Shown: positions 43,719-53,356 of the stretch, one piece after another | How positions within the stretch are numbered: the stretch's first letter is position 1 | Layout of the letters: every line of letters starts with the position of its first letter | Assembly: GCA_023436395.1 (NCBI GenBank) | Contig: JAEZJJ010000017.1 | Span: forward strand, 18,834-82,833 | Reading direction: 5' to 3' | Source: Bacillota bacterium | Lineage (GTDB): Bacteria > Bacillota > Clostridia > Lachnospirales > Cellulosilyticaceae | Length of the DNA: 64,000 bases | Translations under genes and position numbers: made by a program | The notes under the pieces: model-generated | Databases searched by the model: none | Told to the model about the DNA's origin: nothing | Seen by the model: the letters and a program-made list of their open reading frames with translations, nothing else

Positions 43719-43746
43719 TTGAAATTATACCTTAATGTGATATAAT
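43719..43746 (+). promoter_or_regulatory. Promoter of the GGDEF-EAL gene
   Basis: TTGAAA (43719-43724), 16-base spacer and TATAAT (43741-43746), 30 bases before the ATG with AAGGAG in between. Confidence 0.55.
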
Positions 43747-43776
43747 ATAACAATAAAACCATAAAAAGGAGAATAT

Positions 43777-45552
43777 ATGTCAAAAAATAATTACATTAAA
43801 AAAATAAGTATTAGAGTTACAAAAAATAATAGTAAACCTGCTGATTTAGGTTTTTATATATGTAATATACTTATAATAATTATTCACCTTACTATTATAG
43901 CTATAAATAGTAATTTTTCTGCTGATAAGTCATTTTTAAATATAGGCATTTTTAGTGTTACTACTTTTTTCCTTTCTGGCCTCTTATCTCAGCTACAAGT
44001 TTTTGCAAATGTCTATTTATGTGCTAACTATGGTAAAACAGGATATTTACTGGGTCTTACATATAATAGTATTTATTTAATTTCTAATATAATTCATGTA
44101 CTTATATCAGGGAATACTCATCCTATTTTAGGCTCCATCATTTCTTTTGGGTGTGTTATTGTTATTACTGTTATCTATTTCTTTGGTAAAAGGTTGGAAA
44201 ATGCAAGTGAAGATTTACGTAATCTTGCTTATACAGATTCATTAACTAAGCTTCCTAATCGCCTTATGTTTAATAAAACATTAACTGAGTATATAAAAGA
44301 TAACGATCCCAGACAAGGTCATCTTATCATTGTTTTTATTGATTTAGATAACTTCAAGAAAATTAATGATAACCTGGGTCACTCTAAAGGAGATTTACTC
44401 CTTCAAGCAGTCGCTAAACGTCTACAAAGCATCCTTCATAAAGAAGATTTCCTGGCTAGATTAAGCGGTGATGAATTTGCACTTCTCATTAGTAGGCATA
44501 TGTCTCGGGAAGAACTTATTAAATATCTAAATAAACTTCAAAGTTTTATTATTAAAGATTATAATCTAAATCCAACAAGGGTTTCCATTACTGCTAGCTT
44601 TGGGATTTCCTTATACCCAGAACATAGTACAGACCCTGATGAACTTCTCATGTTTGCTGATACTGCCATGTATCATGTTAAAGATATGGGTAAAAAGAAC
44701 ATTGCCTTTTTTGAATATGGAATGAAAAATACTATTAATAGACATTTTGAAGTTGAGAAACGTCTGCCTACTGCTTGGGAAAATGGAGAAATGTTCCTAG
44801 TTTATCAGCCTCAATTTAATGCATCAGGCAACTCCTTAAGAGGTGCAGAGGCCTTACTTCGTTGGTCTAATGAGGATTTAGGTTTTATTTCCCCAGATGA
44901 ATTTATTCCTATTGCTGAACAAACAAAATTGATTATTCCTCTAGGGGAATGGATTCTAAAAACAGCTTGCCTCTGGTACATCAAAAATGCCAATCAACTT
45001 GGAAACGATTTTATATTAAGTGTTAATGTTTCATCTGTCCAGCTACTAGATCCATCATTCGTAAAACGAGTAAAGAAAGTCTTAATTGAAACAGGCATGC
45101 CACCACAAAATCTTGAGTTAGAATTAACTGAATCTCAGTACATTACTTCTCTTGAGCATGTGATTAAAACATTAACTTCCCTTAAAAATTTAGGAATTTC
45201 TATTGCTCTAGATGATTTTGGAACAGGCTATTCTACCTTTAGTTATATCAAAAATCTTCCATTTGACTGCATTAAAATTGATAAAAGCTTTATCAATGAA
45301 ATCCATAATGCCGATGAATCTCCTATTATTAAAGGTATTTTATCCCTTATTCATAATGTAAAAATGGTGGCTATAGCTGAAGGTGTTGAGACTCCTGTAC
45401 AACAGCACTATCTGATTCATCAAGGCTGTAATATTATTCAAGGTTATTTACTTTCACACCCTTTAAAAGAAGAAGCTTTTTTTGATAATAAACATGTAAA
45501 AAATGCTCTTTCCGACTATTCTTTAACTGCAAATAACCCAACTTGCATATAG
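43777..45552 (+). CDS. Membrane GGDEF-EAL cyclic-di-GMP protein
   Basis: 591 residues. Five or so N-terminal helices (~25-140) form a membrane sensor. The GGDEF domain starts at DSLTKLPNRLMFNKTL and has the active-site loop RLSGDEFALL: SGDEF in place of GGDEF, a variant often still active. The EAL domain has all catalytic segments: GAEALLRW, NVSSVQL, LELTES, DDFGTGYSTFSYIKNLPFDCIKID, AEGVET and QGYL. It likely both makes and degrades c-di-GMP or is mainly a phosphodiesterase. Its 3' end overlaps the convergent methyltransferase gene by 37 bases. Confidence 0.92.
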   Translation: MSKNNYIKKISIRVTKNNSKPADLGFYICNILIIIIHLTIIAINSNFSADKSFLNIGIFSVTTFFLSGLLSQLQVFANVYLCANYGKTGYLLGLTYNSIYLISNIIHVLISGNTHPILGSIISFGCVIVITVIYFFGKRLENASEDLRNLAYTDSLTKLPNRLMFNKTLTEYIKDNDPRQGHLIIVFIDLDNFKKINDNLGHSKGDLLLQAVAKRLQSILHKEDFLARLSGDEFALLISRHMSREELIKYLNKLQSFIIKDYNLNPTRVSITASFGISLYPEHSTDPDELLMFADTAMYHVKDMGKKNIAFFEYGMKNTINRHFEVEKRLPTAWENGEMFLVYQPQFNASGNSLRGAEALLRWSNEDLGFISPDEFIPIAEQTKLIIPLGEWILKTACLWYIKNANQLGNDFILSVNVSSVQLLDPSFVKRVKKVLIETGMPPQNLELELTESQYITSLEHVIKTLTSLKNLGISIALDDFGTGYSTFSYIKNLPFDCIKIDKSFINEIHNADESPIIKGILSLIHNVKMVAIAEGVETPVQQHYLIHQGCNIIQGYLLSHPLKEEAFFDNKHVKNALSDYSLTANNPTCI

Positions 45553-46208
45553 CTTTGCCAAAACAATTCATAGCATGTAAATCCTGCTTGCTTTAGTACT
45601 TCAAAATGTTCTAGCAATGTAATAGGATAATATTCCTTATTAAAACGTGCTTTATGCTGCTCTACTTCAACTTTAGATTTTCCTTGTGCTTCTTGAAAAG
45701 CACCCCAACGCTTAAGCCCTATCTGAATCCCCATTTCAGATAGGGGTTTTATATTTTCAAATGTAATATATATGCCACCTGGCTCTAATGCCTCATAGCA
45801 TTGTTTAGTGGCTAATATTCTTTCTTCAAAAGATAAATAATGATGTACTTGAATGGCTGTAATCACTTGAACCCGTTCCTTTAAAACTTCATTTAGTCTT
45901 TGAGAAAAACATGGTGGTAATATCCTTAGATTATTCTCTGATAAACTAACTAATCGACTACTAGCTTCCTTTAGCATCTCTTGTGAAGTATCCCCTAATA
46001 TAAATAATGTATCTTTAAATAAAGGATAGGCTCTCTCTATAAGGCCTCCAGTACCACCACCTATATCTAACCATTTTTCCACTTTGATTGGATAATTTCT
46101 AATCAAGTCTATCGTTTCCTTATGAAATGTTTCATAATAAGGTATAGTCTGCTTTACCCCTCTATCATAATCTTTAGCTTTGTATGGTGTTGTATTATCA
46201 CTCATCAT
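45516..46208 (-). CDS. Class I SAM-dependent methyltransferase
   Basis: 230 residues with motif I WLDIGGGTGGLIERAYP, motif II ILGDTSQEML and a post-I helix. A second ATG at 46205 has better spacing to AGGAG, so the start may be one codon later. It lies ten bases after another methyltransferase gene and overlaps the convergent GGDEF-EAL gene at the 3' end. Substrate unknown. Confidence 0.75.
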   Translation of the reverse strand: MMSDNTTPYKAKDYDRGVKQTIPYYETFHKETIDLIRNYPIKVEKWLDIGGGTGGLIERAYPLFKDTLFILGDTSQEMLKEASSRLVSLSENNLRILPPCFSQRLNEVLKERVQVITAIQVHHYLSFEERILATKQCYEALEPGGIYITFENIKPLSEMGIQIGLKRWGAFQEAQGKSKVEVEQHKARFNKEYYPITLLEHFEVLKQAGFTCYELFWQSYMQVGLFAVKE

Positions 46209-46217
46209 TTCACTCCT

Positions 46218-46997
46218 TTATTTAATCATCTCAATATTTATTCTCCTAAAGGTTTCAAAATAAGTCCCATCTACTTGCCCTGTAAGATTTAACATATCTT
46301 GAATCACACCATTTCTAAAACTTTCCCTATATCCCTCTGGTAAATATACCATAAATGGCACTAAGGAAGGTTGATCTATCCAGCCAATAAGCGCTTCCTG
46401 ACTTTGAAAATAACGGTCTGCATTTTCTTCCCATATCTTAATGGATGTATAGTTTTCTATCTTTTCAACTAGTGCTCTATAATCTTCTATACTTGGCATA
46501 TACCAAGGCCATTCAAAGTCTTTAAAGTACTGGCAATAAGGTGCTTTGTTCATCCATACTTTCACTACCTTAAAGTAATTTTGACAATTTCCATCTCCAG
46601 CAAAATTAAATCGAATCATGCCATCCTTTTTAAGTATACTATAACAGGTTTCAAGAAGCCTTTCATGATTTTTCACCCAATGTAATGCTGCATTAGAAAA
46701 GATAAGGTTTACTTTTTCTTCTATTTGTATGTTATTGATATCCATGATTTTAAACTCTAATCTTTCATATTCCTTGTTCTTTGCAACGCTAATCATACCT
46801 TCTGAAGCATCTATTCCTATTACTTTTCCATCGGGAACTCTTTGAGATAATTCAAAAGTTAATGCGCCATCCCCACATCCTAAATCCAAAATAGTTTCAT
46901 TCCCTTTAAGCTTTAATTCCCCAATTATTTTATTTCCCCATTCTTTTTGATGCGTTGAAGCTTTTGCATACTTTTCTCCATTAAATTCAAAGCTCAT
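46218..46997 (-). CDS. Methyltransferase, trans-aconitate methyltransferase-like
   Basis: 259 residues. TILDLGCGDGALTFELSQRV is motif I, VIGIDASEGMISVAK motif II, and LIFSNAALHWVKNHERLLET the post-motif typical of Tam-like enzymes. The C-terminal EDYRALVEKIENYTSIKIWEE also fits that group. First gene of a methyltransferase pair with AAGGAGG at its start. Actual substrate is unproven. Confidence 0.75.
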   Translation of the reverse strand: MSFEFNGEKYAKASTHQKEWGNKIIGELKLKGNETILDLGCGDGALTFELSQRVPDGKVIGIDASEGMISVAKNKEYERLEFKIMDINNIQIEEKVNLIFSNAALHWVKNHERLLETCYSILKKDGMIRFNFAGDGNCQNYFKVVKVWMNKAPYCQYFKDFEWPWYMPSIEDYRALVEKIENYTSIKIWEENADRYFQSQEALIGWIDQPSLVPFMVYLPEGYRESFRNGVIQDMLNLTGQVDGTYFETFRRINIEMIK

Positions 46998-47089
46998 ATA
47001 CCCTCCTCCTTTAACATCCTATACTTACATACATCTTATATTCTTTTTGTCTATACGCAAAATGCTAATTTTTTATATTAATTATAACT

Positions 47090-47214
47090 AAGGGTTATAA
47101 AGGAACCCTTCGGTACAGACAAAGATCAGCCAGTTGGCCCCCTTAATGCAATAATGGTGATTCCCTCTGTACTCCCCATAGTCTAGGGAAGTTAAAAGTC
47201 GAACTTTCCTAGAC
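47090..47214. other. Unexplained structured intergenic segment
   Basis: Three successive hairpins: AAGGGTT/AACCCTT (47090-47110), an outer GTACAGA/TCTGTAC (47113-47119 with 47166-47172) enclosing GCCAGTTGGC, and a 13-bp near-perfect stem (47181-47193 with 47202-47214). The sequence is GC-richer than its surroundings. It lies downstream of the permease terminator and upstream of the methyltransferase pair. It may be a small RNA or the remains of a palindromic element. Together with the terminator it accounts for the 352-base gap 46998-47349. Confidence 0.35.
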
Positions 47215-47223
47215 TACAAAAAA

Positions 47224-47263
47224 GTTGTGACATGAGCCAATTAAAATCAACTCATTCCACAAC
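47224..47263 (-). terminator. Terminator of the DUF4914/permease operon
   Basis: GTTGTGACATGA pairs with TCATTCCACAAC (two mismatches), and the minus strand then runs into TTTTTTG. It lies about 85 bases past the permease stop. Confidence 0.6.
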
Positions 47264-47349
47264 CCTTTCTTTGCTATCTTTTTAATAAATCTAACTACGT
47301 TAACTAAATTCTATCTTTTATTTACAAGTTTTCATGTCACACATATAAG

Positions 47350-48576
47350 TTATTCCTCAGTTAAATGCCTTAAAGGCTTAATTTTTATTCTTTCAACTAT
47401 TACTGCCCCTATCCAAGTCATAATAGGATTATATATTATACCAACCATCGCCAATAATCCCATTACTACTTTTCCTAGAAATCCTCTACATTCTCTCCAC
47501 TTATTTATACCTACTAAAGACAGTGGCATAAATATTCCGAAGAGAAGTACAGTCCATACAAGAGGTGGAAAAGCCAGCAACTTAATAGGAATACCTAATA
47601 ATCCAACTAGGATACACAGTATGCTTAGCAAAATAGTTGCTCCTCTCAAAGGCCTTTTGACCATAAAAAGTGGGATTAAGAAACTGCGCCATAAAGAACT
47701 TGTTTGTGCCCCGCCAAAAGCGCCTCCTACAATATTCCTTATAGCCACTACCACAAAGGATTGATTTATATCTAGATCTTCTTTATTTTCACCTTTTTTA
47801 CTTTGCTCATCTAATAACGTGGTAATTGCCACAGTATCCATTGCCCAAAGTAATAACACAAATAATGCAAAAGGTAATGTCTTTAAAATAGTTACTAAGT
47901 TTAAACCAAATCCAATCCCCCAAACCTCCCCCCACCAATAATTTGGATTGAGATTTAGGGCATTAATGGGTGATAATAAATCAAGCTTAATCCCACTTAC
48001 TATGGAAATGATCAGTGAAGTTACTGCAGCAATAGGAATCATAAGCCATACTTTACTTCTTTTCACAAGATAAACATAGCCTGGGATTAAAGTACCTAAT
48101 AGTACTAGCAAAATCCAATATTGGGTACTAAAGAAGGTCAATAGCTTTTGAACACATAGTATGACACCTGATATGCCAAAAACTATAGTTAAACTCGTTT
48201 TACTCACATATTTGGATATCCCAATAAGTTTTATTAATATTCCTGTCTTAGCACAAATCATTCCTATGATTCCTACTAACAAACTTAAAATAAAGGGATG
48301 AACCCCACACTCTACCATTACAGGAATCAGTACAACTAGAGGTGCTAGTGTTCCTGCTGGTGATACTTTAGGAGAAATGCAAGTTGCCACTAGGGCTATC
48401 ACACCACCTATCAGTATTTCTAGTCGTACATTATCAAATATAAAGCTAGTATGATTAATGCCTAACTCCTGTGCCCAAACTACTGCAAATGATGATATTA
48501 AAGATATTTTGCCTATTAGACCTGATAATGCAGGTATCATATCACTCCACTTAAAATAACCCTTTATTCTTTTCAT
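47350..48576 (-). CDS. Polytopic permease of unknown specificity
   Basis: 408 residues with about eleven hydrophobic helices. The start KWSDMIPALSGLIGKISLIS, the segment KVSPAGTLAPLVVLIPVMV, and AMDTVAITTLLDEQ followed by NQSFVVVAIRNIVGGAFGGA recall the SulP / nucleobase-permease fold and the DUF3360 group; I cannot assign a family with confidence. The aspartate in WAMDTVAI may be functional. It follows the DUF4914 gene by 13 bases, and the two seem to act together. Probably an anion or organic acid transporter. Confidence 0.5.
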   Translation of the reverse strand: MKRIKGYFKWSDMIPALSGLIGKISLISSFAVVWAQELGINHTSFIFDNVRLEILIGGVIALVATCISPKVSPAGTLAPLVVLIPVMVECGVHPFILSLLVGIIGMICAKTGILIKLIGISKYVSKTSLTIVFGISGVILCVQKLLTFFSTQYWILLVLLGTLIPGYVYLVKRSKVWLMIPIAAVTSLIISIVSGIKLDLLSPINALNLNPNYWWGEVWGIGFGLNLVTILKTLPFALFVLLLWAMDTVAITTLLDEQSKKGENKEDLDINQSFVVVAIRNIVGGAFGGAQTSSLWRSFLIPLFMVKRPLRGATILLSILCILVGLLGIPIKLLAFPPLVWTVLLFGIFMPLSLVGINKWRECRGFLGKVVMGLLAMVGIIYNPIMTWIGAVIVERIKIKPLRHLTEE

Positions 48577-48589
48577 AATCCCCCCTTGT

Positions 48590-50467
48590 TTAATATCTCA
48601 TAGGTATAAGATCTACATAGTCTTGTACTTTTGCATCATTAAGTACAAGCTCTATAATCTTTGCTCCTAGAGGATCTAACTCTGGTGTTTTAAATTTCTC
48701 AAGCTCCTTTTTAAAGAAATCATTAAGCATTGCTGCACCCTTATCATAAGCTTCTACGCCCATCTCTCCTTGTCTTTCAGGATATAAGAATGCCTTTCTG
48801 ACATATTGCCCATCTACCTTTAAAGAGTCTAAAGAATAACCTAATAATGAGCAGCGTGTTTCCACTAAATGTTCTTGCTTAAATTTAGCACTACCACGTC
48901 TTGCAATATATTCTCTTGCAATCCACTGTGGCATGAAGCCTACTTTATAAACACCAATATGTTGATTTGGAATTAAGATATAGCGTGTATTTGTAAAAGA
49001 TGTTATTTGTTTTAATAATAGATTTGCTTGCTCTACCATTTTCCCTGTAGCAAATGGCCAATAAGAACCTACACCTTCACTTACTAATCCTGTAGAGGCT
49101 GTAATACTTGGATTATTATGTCCTCTTGGCGCTACTAAACGCCATACCCATGCTAGGGCAGGTGGCAAAATATGAAACATGCCTAAAATACCATAAGTAG
49201 GATTCTCCCTTGTACAAGCAGGTGTCCTTACACCAAAGCTTCTTACATCAATTTCAACAGGTTCATCAATAACATCTGGCACTAAACGACGTGGCAAGAT
49301 TGCTCTAGGATTAGGACATGGTTTACCATCTGAATCTATGATATGCTCCCATACCAGACATGTAGAACCTGGCACGCCCTCAAGATTTAAGAACACAATA
49401 GGTTCTTCTGGTTGTGTAAAAATCTTTTCATGTTGTGGAGAAGTACCATAGCCTGTAATATGGTCTAATCTTAAGAACCAACCATCTTCTGCATCTTTAA
49501 CCACTAATTTCTTGCTACTATTTTGCATATCTGGATGACAAATTGCCATATCATCTGTGATAGGGTATAGAGCGCAATTTTCATCCATTTTAATATAGGT
49601 TTTTTCACCTGTCTGTGTATTTTCTGCAAGAACGATACGACCATCTAGTTGCTTATGAATCGTTTCTAGCATCTCACTCTTACCACCGCCAGAAGCTCCT
49701 TCATGCATAATCACAATTTCATTATCGTAAGGTGTAATGACTTTAACAGTAGAGGCATGAACTGTTACCCAACCTTCTGCTTCTCCAATATTTAAAAGTA
49801 CACCATAAATTCCTTTTTTTGCACTTGGACCTGGATAAAGATTATAAGAAAAGAGTTCATGTACTTTCTCTAATCTATTGTGTATAACCATTTGTTTTCC
49901 TTCAAAATGTGTATGTCTAAAGGGTGGCGCAAGGAAGATAATAGCTTTAGGGGAGAAATCTTCTTCTAACTCATCAATATTTAAGAACCCTTGTAAATCT
50001 CCAAGACCACAAGCAAAGAAGCCTGCATTGGCTGGTGCAATTAAAAGTGCATCATATCCATATTCATGTCCTCCTGCTTTAAAAGGAAGTACGATTAGAT
50101 TTTGACTTTTAAGCCATTCAAAAGTTTCACTTCTTAATCCCTCAAAGTTTTCACTATACACATCATCATATTTGGGTTTATCTGTATCATTTTGATCCGC
50201 TACTAATAGACAGTCTGGGTCACGTCTTCTCATATAGTCTTCTGGATAATTAACAACTACTCCATTTTTACAACGTGTTACTGTTGCTTCTGTCACCTTA
50301 CCAATTCCCTTTGTTTCATAGGCTACAGTAAAAACATCCTCTTTATTCCCTCCAAAAGCTAAATCAACAAGTTCTAATTTTGTTTTTGGAAATAAAAGCT
50401 GAGGACTTCCTTCTAAAATTTCAACGACATAATTTGGCAAATGTAATTTATCGATTAATGCTCTCAT
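48590..50467 (-). CDS. DUF4914 family protein with PEPCK/HprK-like P-loop
   Basis: 625 residues, soluble. Near residue 255 the text IVIMHEGASGGGKSEMLETI is a Walker A loop of the type used by ATP-dependent PEP carboxykinase and HPr kinase (GxSGxGKS). It is followed by PITDDMAICHPDM and a phosphate-binding-like RAILPRRLVP. C-terminal stretches (STGLVSEGVGSYWPFATGK, PNQHIGVYKVGFMPQW) are conserved-looking. I read it as DUF4914. First gene of a pair with the permease. A kinase or carboxykinase-like reaction on a small molecule moved by that permease is an inference. Confidence 0.6.
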   Translation of the reverse strand: MRALIDKLHLPNYVVEILEGSPQLLFPKTKLELVDLAFGGNKEDVFTVAYETKGIGKVTEATVTRCKNGVVVNYPEDYMRRRDPDCLLVADQNDTDKPKYDDVYSENFEGLRSETFEWLKSQNLIVLPFKAGGHEYGYDALLIAPANAGFFACGLGDLQGFLNIDELEEDFSPKAIIFLAPPFRHTHFEGKQMVIHNRLEKVHELFSYNLYPGPSAKKGIYGVLLNIGEAEGWVTVHASTVKVITPYDNEIVIMHEGASGGGKSEMLETIHKQLDGRIVLAENTQTGEKTYIKMDENCALYPITDDMAICHPDMQNSSKKLVVKDAEDGWFLRLDHITGYGTSPQHEKIFTQPEEPIVFLNLEGVPGSTCLVWEHIIDSDGKPCPNPRAILPRRLVPDVIDEPVEIDVRSFGVRTPACTRENPTYGILGMFHILPPALAWVWRLVAPRGHNNPSITASTGLVSEGVGSYWPFATGKMVEQANLLLKQITSFTNTRYILIPNQHIGVYKVGFMPQWIAREYIARRGSAKFKQEHLVETRCSLLGYSLDSLKVDGQYVRKAFLYPERQGEMGVEAYDKGAAMLNDFFKKELEKFKTPELDPLGAKIIELVLNDAKVQDYVDLIPMRY

Positions 50468-50601
50468 ATCACTATTCCTCCCTAATTTTATTTAATATGA
50501 TTCTTTACCATGCTTTAAAATACTATTTATTATGAATAGACTAATATGCAAATCTTTAAGCTATTAATCCATAGTTATTAATACTTCTCTTCTGTTTTGA
50601 C

Positions 50602-51105
50602 TTACATCTTCCACCACATCTCAGTTTGTAAACGTTCATCCTTTTCCACCATTTCGTTGACCATTTTAGCTTTCATTTTTTCTAGTTTTCCTGCTATTTC
50701 TTCATCTGCTATGCTGAGCATCTGAGCAGCTAAAATACCTGCATTATCTGCTCCATCAATAGCAACAGTTGCTACAGGTACACCCTTCGGCATTTGCACT
50801 GTAGCTAATAAAGCATCTAATCCCTCTAGGTTTGTTGACTTACAAGGAATTCCTATCACTGGCAAGGTGGTGTGTGCAGCTATTATACCTGCTAGATGCG
50901 CCGCCTTACCTGCTGCTGCAATAATGACTCCAAACCCATTTTCTCTAGCCCTTTGGGCGAAGGCACTTACCAACAGCGGCGTTCGATGAGCACTCATTAC
51001 ATGTACTTCTATAGTTATTCCAAAACTTTTTAATGTCGTTATGGCTCCTTTCACAACAGGTAAATCACTGTCACTTCCCATAATAATGGCAACTTTTTTA
51101 TTCAT
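50602..51105 (-). CDS. purE: N5-carboxyaminoimidazole ribonucleotide mutase (PurE)
   Basis: 167 residues. MGSDSDLPV is the substrate phosphate loop, SAHRTP carries the catalytic histidine, and AAGKAAHLAGIIAAHTTLPVIGIP is the mutase core. GKAAHLAG differs from the common GGAAHLPG. It converts N5-CAIR to CAIR in purine synthesis. No purK or other pur gene is adjacent, which is unusual since purE usually leads a purine operon. No purine riboswitch precedes it. Confidence 0.9.
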   Translation of the reverse strand: MNKKVAIIMGSDSDLPVVKGAITTLKSFGITIEVHVMSAHRTPLLVSAFAQRARENGFGVIIAAAGKAAHLAGIIAAHTTLPVIGIPCKSTNLEGLDALLATVQMPKGVPVATVAIDGADNAGILAAQMLSIADEEIAGKLEKMKAKMVNEMVEKDERLQTEMWWKM

Positions 51106-51137
51106 AAGAACATCCTTTCTTTATTTTCAAAAAATAA

Positions 51138-51174
51138 AAGCCGATATCCATAAAAATTCTTTGGATATCGGCTT
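51138..51174 (-). terminator. Terminator between the DUF2294 gene and purE
   Basis: AAGCCGATATCCA (51138-51150) pairs with TGGATATCGGCTT (51162-51174), with TTTTATTTTTTG after it on the minus strand. Only about 30 bases separate it from the purE start, so it could also act as a purE attenuator if read-through occurs. Confidence 0.7.
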
Positions 51175-51222
51175 ACTTACAACTTAGCTTAGCTAATTTG
51201 CATTGTCTTCCGTTCTATCTAT

Positions 51223-51588
51223 TCATTTTTTAGAGACTAGCTCTTCTAAATTTGAATCCGTTACAATAACAATTATTCTTTCTCCTGTTTTAGCACTAAT
51301 ATCTGAGTGGATGCTAATCACGGCTACATCAATAATTTCTTTTATTAATGTTTCCAAGTATTCTCTCCCACCTTCAAAAAGTGTTGTACGCATTTTCTTG
51401 AATAACTCAATTCCTTGCGGATTATCCGTGAGTTTTTGCTCTGAAGGACTAAGCAGACCTATAAGTCTTATAATAATCATGTCATTAATGAGATGTGTCC
51501 GAATCACCTTCGGCCCCCTACCCATATATTCAACCTCAAACTTACTAATCGCTTCACTTAGCTTTGCTTCTAACTGCCCCTTTGTCAT
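51223..51588 (-). CDS. DUF2294 domain protein
   Basis: 121 residues from the ATG at 51588 (GGAGGT six bases upstream; the longer frame to 51630 runs into the promoter). It begins MTKGQLEAKLSEAISKFEVE, and KYMGRGPK-like EYMGRGPKVIRTHLINDMII is the family signature. A compact alpha/beta fold; function unknown. A near-consensus promoter lies directly upstream (TTGACA 51638-51643, 17 bases, TATATT 51615-51620). Confidence 0.75.
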   Translation of the reverse strand: MTKGQLEAKLSEAISKFEVEYMGRGPKVIRTHLINDMIIIRLIGLLSPSEQKLTDNPQGIELFKKMRTTLFEGGREYLETLIKEIIDVAVISIHSDISAKTGERIIVIVTDSNLEELVSKK

Positions 51589-51614
51589 GCAATTACCTCC
51601 CGTTGATAATTCAT

Positions 51615-51643
51615 AATATATCAGCCACACTCAAAATTGTCAA
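51615..51643 (-). promoter_or_regulatory. Promoter of the DUF2294 gene
   Basis: Minus-strand TTGACA and TATATT with a 17-base spacer, about 27 bases before the ATG. Confidence 0.7.
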
Positions 51644-51707
51644 TACTTTTTAAAATAAAAAGACTTTAAAATAAATTTAAAATTCATTTTTCAGTCTAAT
51701 TGTTTTT

Positions 51708-51731
51708 ATTAAAAACACATTTGTTTTTAAT
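51708..51731 (-). terminator. Weak AT-rich terminator after gapN
   Basis: ATTAAAAACA / TGTTTTTAAT with a four-base loop, about 20 bases past the gapN stop. The stem is AT-only except two pairs, so the call is modest. Confidence 0.4.
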
Positions 51732-51750
51732 ACATACACTCATAAAGAGG

Positions 51751-53214
51751 CTATCTATGCAAATTAATAATCGTTGCTTTAGGTCTAGACATAGATTCTA
51801 TAGAGTACCTGATGCCTTGTGTCCCCATACCTGAAGATTTTACTCCTAAGAATGGGAAATGGTCAGGTCCCCTTTCTGTTTTATTGTTGACTTGAACAGT
51901 TCCTACTTCTAATTGATCTGCAATGTAGAAGGCATCATTTATATTTTGTGTAAACACTGAACTTTGAAGACCATATTCAGAGGCATTAGCTATTTCAACT
52001 GCTTCTTCTTTTGTTTTTACTCTTATAACAGGTACCACAGGGCCAAAAGGCTCTTCCCATGCTAATCTCATTTCTGTAGTAACATAGTCAAATAAAGTAG
52101 GTTCTATAAGGTTTCCAGTTCTTTCTCCCCCTATAATTAATTTAGCTCCCTTAACTTTTGCATCTTCTATTAGTTCGCAAACAAAGTCTGCTGCCTTAGT
52201 ACTAATTAAAGGTACTACATCTAGACTCTCTTCTTCCAATGGATTTCCTACTTTTAGCTCTTGAATCTTAGCTTTTAACTTCTCAACAAGAGTATCTGCT
52301 ACACTTTCCATTACAATAATTCTCTTTACCGCTGTACATCTTTGCCCAGAGTATGAATAGGCCCCTGCAACAATTTGACTTGCTGCCATTTCTAAATCTG
52401 CATCCTCTAAAACAATAGCAGCATCTTTTCCACCTAACTCCATTAGTAATGGCACCATTTCTGTAATTTTAGAAATCCTTCTACCAACCTCAGTACTTCC
52501 TGTAAAGTTGATAAAATCAATTTCTTTATGAGTTGTAATATAATCTCCTATTTGACTACCCTTTCCTGTTACTGTATTAAGTACACCCTCTGGTACACCT
52601 GCTAGTTGGAAAATACGTGCTAAATATAACCCACTAAGACTGCCTTGTGTTGCTGGTTTGAGTACTACTGAATTTCCAATGACTAATGCTGGTGCGATTT
52701 TAGAAGCCGCTAAGTTAACTGGATAGTTGAAAGGAGAAATAGCTAATACAACGCCTAAAGGTTCTCTTTTAACAACAGATACCTTATTGTTTTTAAATCC
52801 TGGAAAACTATCCCCTGGTATACTCTCTCCCGATAAATTTTTCCCACTATCAGCTGTAAACCTAATAAAATCAGCCGTTCTAGAGATTTCTGAACGTGCA
52901 CTCTTCATATCCTTTCCTATCTCTAGCATAAGTAGCTGCGCTAATTCTTCTATATGTTCATTGAGAAGATCTGCTGCTCTGTAAAGTATTTCAGCTCTTT
53001 CATTCACAGTTCTAAGTTTCCACTTTTTCTGTGCATCTTTTGCTGCCAATATAGCTCGGTCTACTTCCTCAATCGTCATAGCTGGCACACTACCTAATAG
53101 ACGCTGGTCGATAGGTGAATAAATATCTATAAACTGGTTACTTTCACTTGCTATCCATTGACCATTAATTAAATTACGCCACTTCTTATCCGTATTCTTA
53201 ATAATTTTAAACAT
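51751..53214 (-). CDS. gapN: Non-phosphorylating NADP-dependent glyceraldehyde-3-phosphate dehydrogenase
   Basis: 487 residues of the aldehyde dehydrogenase superfamily. The cofactor loop is FTGSTEVGRRI, the general base is in LMELGGKDAAIV, and the catalytic cysteine in YSGQRCTAVKR. The C-terminal QVNNKTERGPDHFPFLGVKS with GMGTQGIRYSIESM is characteristic of GapN, which oxidises glyceraldehyde 3-phosphate to 3-phosphoglycerate and yields NADPH without ATP. Single gene with AAGGAG at its start. Confidence 0.88.
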   Translation of the reverse strand: MFKIIKNTDKKWRNLINGQWIASESNQFIDIYSPIDQRLLGSVPAMTIEEVDRAILAAKDAQKKWKLRTVNERAEILYRAADLLNEHIEELAQLLMLEIGKDMKSARSEISRTADFIRFTADSGKNLSGESIPGDSFPGFKNNKVSVVKREPLGVVLAISPFNYPVNLAASKIAPALVIGNSVVLKPATQGSLSGLYLARIFQLAGVPEGVLNTVTGKGSQIGDYITTHKEIDFINFTGSTEVGRRISKITEMVPLLMELGGKDAAIVLEDADLEMAASQIVAGAYSYSGQRCTAVKRIIVMESVADTLVEKLKAKIQELKVGNPLEEESLDVVPLISTKAADFVCELIEDAKVKGAKLIIGGERTGNLIEPTLFDYVTTEMRLAWEEPFGPVVPVIRVKTKEEAVEIANASEYGLQSSVFTQNINDAFYIADQLEVGTVQVNNKTERGPDHFPFLGVKSSGMGTQGIRYSIESMSRPKATIINLHR

Positions 53215-53356
53215 TATATCACTCCTTTATATCCTTTAACCCCACCTCAACAAAAACTATTAAATAATAATTTTTATCATCTGCACATAGTATATCATAT
53301 TTATTAGAGTTTTTTAAAATGAAATAATTAATTTTTTAAAAATTATTTATTTGATT

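Noticed and set aside
51106..51200. Possible purine riboswitch before purE
   Set aside because: Only a simple terminator hairpin is present; no conserved purine aptamer bases.
51203..51616. Plus-strand 137-codon frame opposite the DUF2294 gene
   Set aside because: The minus-strand gene has promoter, ribosome site and family signature; this frame has none.
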